Positions 59,264 through 64,000 of a DNA stretch of 64,000 nt are shown one piece after another (position 1 is the stretch's first letter; each line of letters begins with the position of its first letter). Made by a program: the position numbers and the translations under genes. The notes beneath the pieces were generated by a model. It saw only the letters and a program-made list of their open reading frames with translations, had not been told where the DNA came from and did no database searches. This stretch comes from Moraxellaceae bacterium (lineage in GTDB: Bacteria > Pseudomonadota > Gammaproteobacteria > Pseudomonadales > Moraxellaceae). The stretch lies in assembly GCA_030646295.1 (NCBI GenBank), contig JAUSND010000016.1:1-64000 (forward strand), in the 5' to 3' direction.

Positions 59264-60463
59264 ATGACCACTGTCGCACTCACGCCGGCGTTCGAGAAAA
59301 AACTGGTCTGGCTGCTGGCCGGCATCCAGTTTTGTCACATCATGGATTTCATGGTGCTGATGCCGCTGGGGCCTCAGCTCATGCGTGTGCTGGGGATTAC
59401 CACGGCCGAATTCGGCTGGCTGGTGTCGACGTACACCGTGAGTGCGGGCATTGCCGGTATTGCCAGTGTATTCATGATTGATCGCTTTGACCGGCGTCAT
59501 GCCCTGACGGGACTGTTTGCCGGATTCATTCTGGCGACAGTGGCTTGCGGTCTGGCATGGGACTTTCACAGCCTGCTGCTGGCACGATCAATGGCGGGTG
59601 TGTTTGGTGGTGTACTGACCGCTGTCATCATGGCGCTGTTGTCGGACTGCATTCCGGAAGAGCGCCGTGGCGCTGCCACCGGAAAGGTCATGACCGGTTT
59701 TGCCCTGGCTGCCGTGGCGGGTGTGCCGCTGGGTATTTATCTGGCCAATCATTTTGACTGGCGTATGCCGTTTTTCTTTATTTCGGCCCTCAGCGCGCCA
59801 ATGCTGTTGCTGGCACCAAAGCTGTTGCCGTCCGTACCCGCACGGGAAAGCGGTCCGGTCCAGATTGTCGGCACTTTGCGCATGGTGATGTGGGACCGCA
59901 ATCACCTGTTTGCCTTTGCGCTGGTGTCGTCACTGATGCTGGCAGGCTTCAGCGTGATTGCCTATATCAGTCCCTACATGGTGCAGAACGTGGGACTGAC
60001 GGAAGCGCAGTTGCCGCTGATTTACCTGTACGGCGGTATCGGCACGCTGCTGACGGCACCCTTGATCGGACGTCTCAGTGATCGCATCGGCAAGGCCAGA
60101 ACTTTTCGTATTGCCTGTCTGACGAGCGTGCCACCCCTGCTGGTGCTGACACATTTGCCGGCGGTGCCGGTACCCGTTGTGCTGGTGGTGACAACGCTGT
60201 TCATGATCCTCATTGGCGGTCGTGTGATTGCCGCGATTTCATTGCTGTCGTCCGTGAGTCATGCGCATGTACGCGGACGCTTTCTCAGCTTCAACTCGGC
60301 CATGCAGCAACTGGCTTCCGGGATTGCCGCCTTTCTGCCGACACTGGTGCTCACCCAGGATGCGCAGGGCCGTCTCATGCACTATGACTGGGTTGGCTAC
60401 GGTGCCGTGACGATGACCCTGGTTGCCTTCTGGCTGGCCGGACGTGTCGAGATTCGCGGTTGA
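59264..60463 (+). CDS. MFS transporter
   Basis: A 399-aa protein with about 12 hydrophobic segments. The motif after helix 2 reads DRFDRRHALTG, and GIYLANHFDWRMPFFF lies at the end of the first half, close to the AraJ/YdhP-type (DHA1) exporters. AAGGGAG precedes the ATG, 9 bp after dbpA. Substrate unknown; probably efflux of a small molecule. Confidence 0.88.
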   Translation: MTTVALTPAFEKKLVWLLAGIQFCHIMDFMVLMPLGPQLMRVLGITTAEFGWLVSTYTVSAGIAGIASVFMIDRFDRRHALTGLFAGFILATVACGLAWDFHSLLLARSMAGVFGGVLTAVIMALLSDCIPEERRGAATGKVMTGFALAAVAGVPLGIYLANHFDWRMPFFFISALSAPMLLLAPKLLPSVPARESGPVQIVGTLRMVMWDRNHLFAFALVSSLMLAGFSVIAYISPYMVQNVGLTEAQLPLIYLYGGIGTLLTAPLIGRLSDRIGKARTFRIACLTSVPPLLVLTHLPAVPVPVVLVVTTLFMILIGGRVIAAISLLSSVSHAHVRGRFLSFNSAMQQLASGIAAFLPTLVLTQDAQGRLMHYDWVGYGAVTMTLVAFWLAGRVEIRG

Positions 60464-60502
60464 GTCTGGTGTTGGTTTGACGGGCTCAATCCTGCCTGTG
60501 GC

Positions 60503-60529
60503 TCACTCAGTTCACTCGGTTCACTCAGC
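60503..60529. repeat. Three tandem 9-bp repeats at the end of mfd
   Basis: TCACTCAGT, TCACTCGGT, TCACTCAGC in direct succession, overlapping the mfd stop codon in the convergent gap with the MFS gene. Function unlikely; possible slippage array. Confidence 0.6.
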
Positions 60530-63500
60530 TCTGCAATGCCTGCAGGACCTCGTGCACTACCTGCAGGCGTTGCGTGGCGTCTTCACTCTTCAGCATGAAC
60601 TTCAGCCGGTCACCGCCTTCCAGCTTGTAGCGTCGTGGCTGGGTCTGGATGAGCTTGATCAGACGCATCGGATCAATCTTCGTTTCTGACGAGAACTCGA
60701 GTCGACCGCCCTCGGCACCTGCGTCAATCTTGCGAATGCCCAGTCGTTCGGCTTCCAGCTTGAGTGCCGTCACGGCAAAGAGGTTTTTCGTCGGGTCCGG
60801 CAGCAGGCCAAAGCGGTCGATCATTTCCACCTGCAGCTCGTTCAGTTCATCCGTGGTCTTTGCATTGCTGATGCGTTTGTAGAGCATCAGGCGGTTGTGC
60901 ACATCCGGCAGGTATTCATCCGGGATAAGGGCACTGATGCGCAGATTGATTTCGGTGCTCAGCTCCAGTGGCTGGTCCAGATTCGGCGTCTTGCCGGAAC
61001 GGATGGCCTTCACGGCGCGGTCCAGCATTTCCATGTACAGGGTAAAGCCGACGGTATTGATGTTGCCGCTCTGTTCCTCGCCGAGCAGTTCACCGGCTCC
61101 ACGGATTTCAAGGTCGTGGCTGGCCAGTGCAAAGCCGGCACCAAGATCGTCGGCCTGGGTAATGGCCTCCAGACGTTTTTCCGCATCGCCGGTCATGGCT
61201 TTCTTGTTTGGCGTCAGCAGGTAGGCATAGGCCTGGTGATGTGAGCGACCGACACGTCCGCGCAACTGGTGCATCTGTGCGAGACCGAGCTTGTCGGCAC
61301 GATCCATGATGATGGTGTTGGCGCTTGGCACATCAATACCGGTTTCGATAATCGTGGTGCACACCAGCACATTGAACTGTTTGTGATAGAACTGCTGCAT
61401 CACCTGTTCAAGTTCGCGCTCACGCATCTGGCCGTGGGCAATGCCGATGCGCGCTTCCGGCACCAGTGCCTGCAGTTCCTGTGCGCACTTCTCGATGCTG
61501 TCGACTTCGTTGTGCAGGTAATACAGCTGCCCGCCACGCAGCAGTTCGCGCAGCATGGCCTCTTTCACCACTTCTTCGCTGGATTCGCGCACGAAGGTCT
61601 TTACGGCCAGACGCTTTGCCGGTGGCGTGGCAATGATGGAGAGATCACGCATGCCGGCAAAGGCCATGTTCAGTGTGCGCGGAATCGGGGTGGCGGTTAG
61701 TGTCAGCATGTCCACTTCGGCGCGCAGATTCTTCAGCGCTTCCTTGTGACGAACACCAAAACGGTGTTCTTCATCGACAATGATCAGGCCAAGATTCCGG
61801 AATTTCACATCATCCTGCAGCAGCTTGTGGGTGCCGATGATGATGTCGACCTTGCCTTCTTCAAGCTGCTTGAGGGCGGCGTTCTGCTCCTTGGTGGACT
61901 TGAAGCGCGACAGCACCTCTATTTTCACCGGCCAGTCGGCAAAGCGGTCACGAAAGTTCTCGTAGTGCTGCTGGGCAAGCAGCGTGGTCGGCACCAGTAC
62001 GGCGACCTGATGGCCATCCTGCACGGCAACATAGGCAGCGCGCATGGCCACTTCGGTCTTGCCAAAGCCCACATCGCCGCACACCAGTCGATCCATAGGA
62101 CGCGGTGCACGCAGATCGGTAATGGTCGCAATAATGGCTGCGGCCTGGTCGGCGGTTTCCTCAAACGGAAAACCGGCAGAAAAGTGCTGGTAATCCAGTT
62201 CGTTGAACGCAAAGGCATAGCCGGGGCGTGCGGCACGCCGGGCATAGATATTGAGCAGTTCTGCGGCCGTGTCACGCACCTGCTCGGCGGCCTTGCGCCG
62301 GGCCTTGGTCCATTGTTCCGTACCCAGCCGGTGAAGCGGGGCCATGGCATCGTCGGCGCCGGAGTAGCGGGCAATCATGTGCAGGCTGGAGACCGGCACG
62401 TATAGTCTGGCCTTGTCGGCATATTCCAGCAGCAGGAATTCCTGGGGCTGGTTGTCGATATCCAGGGTGACCAGTCCCTGATAGCGGCCGACACCATGAT
62501 CGATATGTACCACCGGCGCGCCAGGATGCAGTTCGCTCAGGTTCTTGATGATCATTTCGCCAGAAACGTCCTGGCTGCTGGCCTTGCGCCGACGGCGCTG
62601 CATGACGCGCTGGCCGAACAGTTGCGACTCGGCAATCACCACCAGTTCGGGTTGCTGCAACCACAGGCCCTGTTCCAGCGGCGCAATGGTGATGGCAGGT
62701 CCGGCATCGGTGCTGTGCAGGAAGTCCTGCCAGCTTTCCACCGTGCGCGGCTTCAGCCCGGAACGACCGAACAGCTCCAGCAGGCTTTCACGGCGGCCGG
62801 CACTTTCGGCACTGAACAGGATGCGGGCCCTGGCATGCTGCTGCATGAAGGTCGTGAGCGCGGTGAGGGGTGTATCGCTGCGGCCATCGACCGGTAATGC
62901 CGGTGATGCTGCAAAGGGCAGATTAAGGCTGCCGGCACGTTCCTCGACCGTACCCGATTGCCACTCGATACGCGGAAAGCGGTTAAGGGCCTCGAGCAGC
63001 TCGTTGTCACGCAGAAAAAGTTTTTCCGGCGGCAGCAGGGGGCGAGTGGTGTCGTGATGCCGGCTTTCATAACGGTTCTGGATTTCCTGCCAGAAATGAT
63101 CAATCTGGTTTTTGGCATTGGTATCAAAAAAGCAGAGTGCATTGCCCGGCAGGTAATCAAACAGTGTGCTGGTCTGCTCAAAAAACAGTGGCAGATAATA
63201 TTCGATGCCACCTGCGGCCAGGCCGTTGATCACATCCTGATACACAGGGCAGCGTTTCGGGTCGCCGTCAAAGGCATTGGCCCATGCATCACGGAAACGA
63301 CGGATGGCACCTTTGTCGAGCGGGAACTCTTTCGCGGGCAGCAGTTCAACGCTGGGAATGTTTTCCACCGTGCGTTGCGTGTCCACATCAAAGCGGCGCA
63401 GGGTGTCGATCTCGTCGTCAAACAGTTCGATACGCAGCGGGTATTCCGTGCCCATGGGGAACAGGTCGATCAGGCTGCCGCGCACGGCAAATTCGCCATG

Positions 63501-63992
63501 TTCGAACACGGTATCGACAGCGGTATAGCCGGCGGCTTCCAGCTGGCGGCGGAACTCGGTGCCATCCAGTTTCTGTTTCACTGCCAGTGACAGGGAGTGC
63601 CCGCCAAGCCAGCCCCGTGGAGCGATGCGCTGGGCCAGTGTGCTGACCGGCACCACCAGAATGCCGCGCTGCAGGCCGGGCAGGGTCGCCAGTGTGCGCA
63701 GGCGAGCCGAGATGATGTCCTGATGCGGCGAGAACTGGTCGTAGGGCAGGGTTTCCCAGTCGCTGAAATGCAGCACCGGCAGGGCGCCGGCCAGAAAGAA
63801 GCCGAGTTCGTCCTCCAGACGGGTGGCGGACTGAGTATCCGCGGTCACAACGATCACCACGCCGGCATGCTGTTGCGCCGTCTCCGCCAGCGTCAGCGCC
63901 AGCGACGACCCCGTCAATGCGCCCCAATGCCTGCGGTCACCAGCTTTGACGGGCAGGTCGGGAAGGAGGGGCAGTGGCGTGGGCAGGCTCAT
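60525..63992 (-). CDS. mfd: Transcription-repair coupling factor Mfd
   Basis: A complete 1155-aa protein; the start codon lies 8 bp from the window edge. UvrB-homology region at the N-terminus (for example DWETLPYDQFSPHQD), RNA-polymerase-interacting domain (VVHIDHGVGRYQGL), translocase motifs GDVGFGKTEVA, DEEHRFGVRHKE and TATPIPRTL, and RGRVGRSHHQAYAYLL, then the C-terminal domain (EINLRISALIPDEYL). Mfd removes stalled RNA polymerase and recruits UvrA for strand-specific repair. Nothing unusual. Confidence 0.97.
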   Translation of the reverse strand: MSLPTPLPLLPDLPVKAGDRRHWGALTGSSLALTLAETAQQHAGVVIVVTADTQSATRLEDELGFFLAGALPVLHFSDWETLPYDQFSPHQDIISARLRTLATLPGLQRGILVVPVSTLAQRIAPRGWLGGHSLSLAVKQKLDGTEFRRQLEAAGYTAVDTVFEHGEFAVRGSLIDLFPMGTEYPLRIELFDDEIDTLRRFDVDTQRTVENIPSVELLPAKEFPLDKGAIRRFRDAWANAFDGDPKRCPVYQDVINGLAAGGIEYYLPLFFEQTSTLFDYLPGNALCFFDTNAKNQIDHFWQEIQNRYESRHHDTTRPLLPPEKLFLRDNELLEALNRFPRIEWQSGTVEERAGSLNLPFAASPALPVDGRSDTPLTALTTFMQQHARARILFSAESAGRRESLLELFGRSGLKPRTVESWQDFLHSTDAGPAITIAPLEQGLWLQQPELVVIAESQLFGQRVMQRRRRKASSQDVSGEMIIKNLSELHPGAPVVHIDHGVGRYQGLVTLDIDNQPQEFLLLEYADKARLYVPVSSLHMIARYSGADDAMAPLHRLGTEQWTKARRKAAEQVRDTAAELLNIYARRAARPGYAFAFNELDYQHFSAGFPFEETADQAAAIIATITDLRAPRPMDRLVCGDVGFGKTEVAMRAAYVAVQDGHQVAVLVPTTLLAQQHYENFRDRFADWPVKIEVLSRFKSTKEQNAALKQLEEGKVDIIIGTHKLLQDDVKFRNLGLIIVDEEHRFGVRHKEALKNLRAEVDMLTLTATPIPRTLNMAFAGMRDLSIIATPPAKRLAVKTFVRESSEEVVKEAMLRELLRGGQLYYLHNEVDSIEKCAQELQALVPEARIGIAHGQMRERELEQVMQQFYHKQFNVLVCTTIIETGIDVPSANTIIMDRADKLGLAQMHQLRGRVGRSHHQAYAYLLTPNKKAMTGDAEKRLEAITQADDLGAGFALASHDLEIRGAGELLGEEQSGNINTVGFTLYMEMLDRAVKAIRSGKTPNLDQPLELSTEINLRISALIPDEYLPDVHNRLMLYKRISNAKTTDELNELQVEMIDRFGLLPDPTKNLFAVTALKLEAERLGIRKIDAGAEGGRLEFSSETKIDPMRLIKLIQTQPRRYKLEGGDRLKFMLKSEDATQRLQVVHEVLQALQS

Positions 63993-64000
63993 CAGGCAAT

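Noticed and set aside
1-64000. CRISPR arrays
   Set aside because: No regularly spaced repeat-spacer arrays were seen anywhere; the only regular repeats are the IS21 end and the 9-bp mfd array.

Overview
The window looks like a chromosome segment of a marine, hydrocarbon-degrading gammaproteobacterium of the Alcanivorax type. The main reason is a CYP153-family P450 that closely resembles, from memory, the alkane-hydroxylating P450s of Alcanivorax. It sits in the same order (AraC regulator, ferredoxin, P450, AlkJ-like dehydrogenase, ferredoxin reductase) that I recall from that genus. The right end (48-64 kb) is ordinary housekeeping sequence (cls, prc, nagZ, dbpA, mfd). The left 48 kb is accessory and ends at the 3' end of a tRNA-Ser(TGA) gene, a common island attachment site.

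1-16 kb: mobile and defence region. An IS21-family element (istA end, istB, right end with spaced repeats) has cut off the 3' end of a PD-(D/E)XK-like gene. Next come a WYL-domain regulator and a divergent unit (77-aa protein plus a Nudix multidomain protein), separated by two near-identical 23-bp palindromes. A Gabija defence pair (gajA, gajB) follows, with a 46-aa ORF and a GHKL-ATPase/PD-(D/E)XK nuclease protein downstream on the same strand. The leftward block radC, metal-binding protein, small ORF, YqaJ exonuclease, two unknowns, DUF932 and a zinc-ribbon/Gly-zipper protein is recombination cargo of the kind carried by plasmids and integrative elements.

16.4-41 kb: catabolic island. Three operons begin with almost the same promoter/operator, a TTGGTTG-N2-CAACCAA palindrome lying between -35 and -10 positions; the promoter boxes are good at two sites and weak at the third. 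A TetR-family gene at the right edge is the natural candidate for the binding protein. Operon A encodes a PF10118 ferritin-like protein, a BtrH/DUF4872 protein, two hotdog thioesterases, an acyl-CoA synthetase, two acyl-CoA dehydrogenases and a GMC oxidoreductase. Operons B and C each encode a Baeyer-Villiger monooxygenase, an alpha/beta hydrolase, an SDR and another PF10118 protein. Between B and C lies the CYP153 cassette. Together the genes suggest hydroxylation, oxidation to a ketone, Baeyer-Villiger insertion, ester hydrolysis, CoA activation and beta-oxidation, that is, sub-terminal or cyclic hydrocarbon (or ketone/terpenoid) degradation. The substrate cannot be read from the sequence.

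41-48 kb: decayed region. It holds a disrupted surface-protein-like pseudogene, an intact hybrid histidine kinase, IS3 and IS30 transposase wreckage, a fragment of an unidentified gene, an AT-rich secreted PilJ-like protein and a GNAT-toxin fragment, then tRNA-Ser.

48-64 kb: core genes: phospholipase D/cardiolipin synthase, Prc protease, an MpaB-type oxygenase, a penicillin-acylase-family lipoprotein, NagZ, a RIO kinase, DbpA, an MFS transporter and Mfd. All functional statements come from reading motifs and recalling families; no database search was run.
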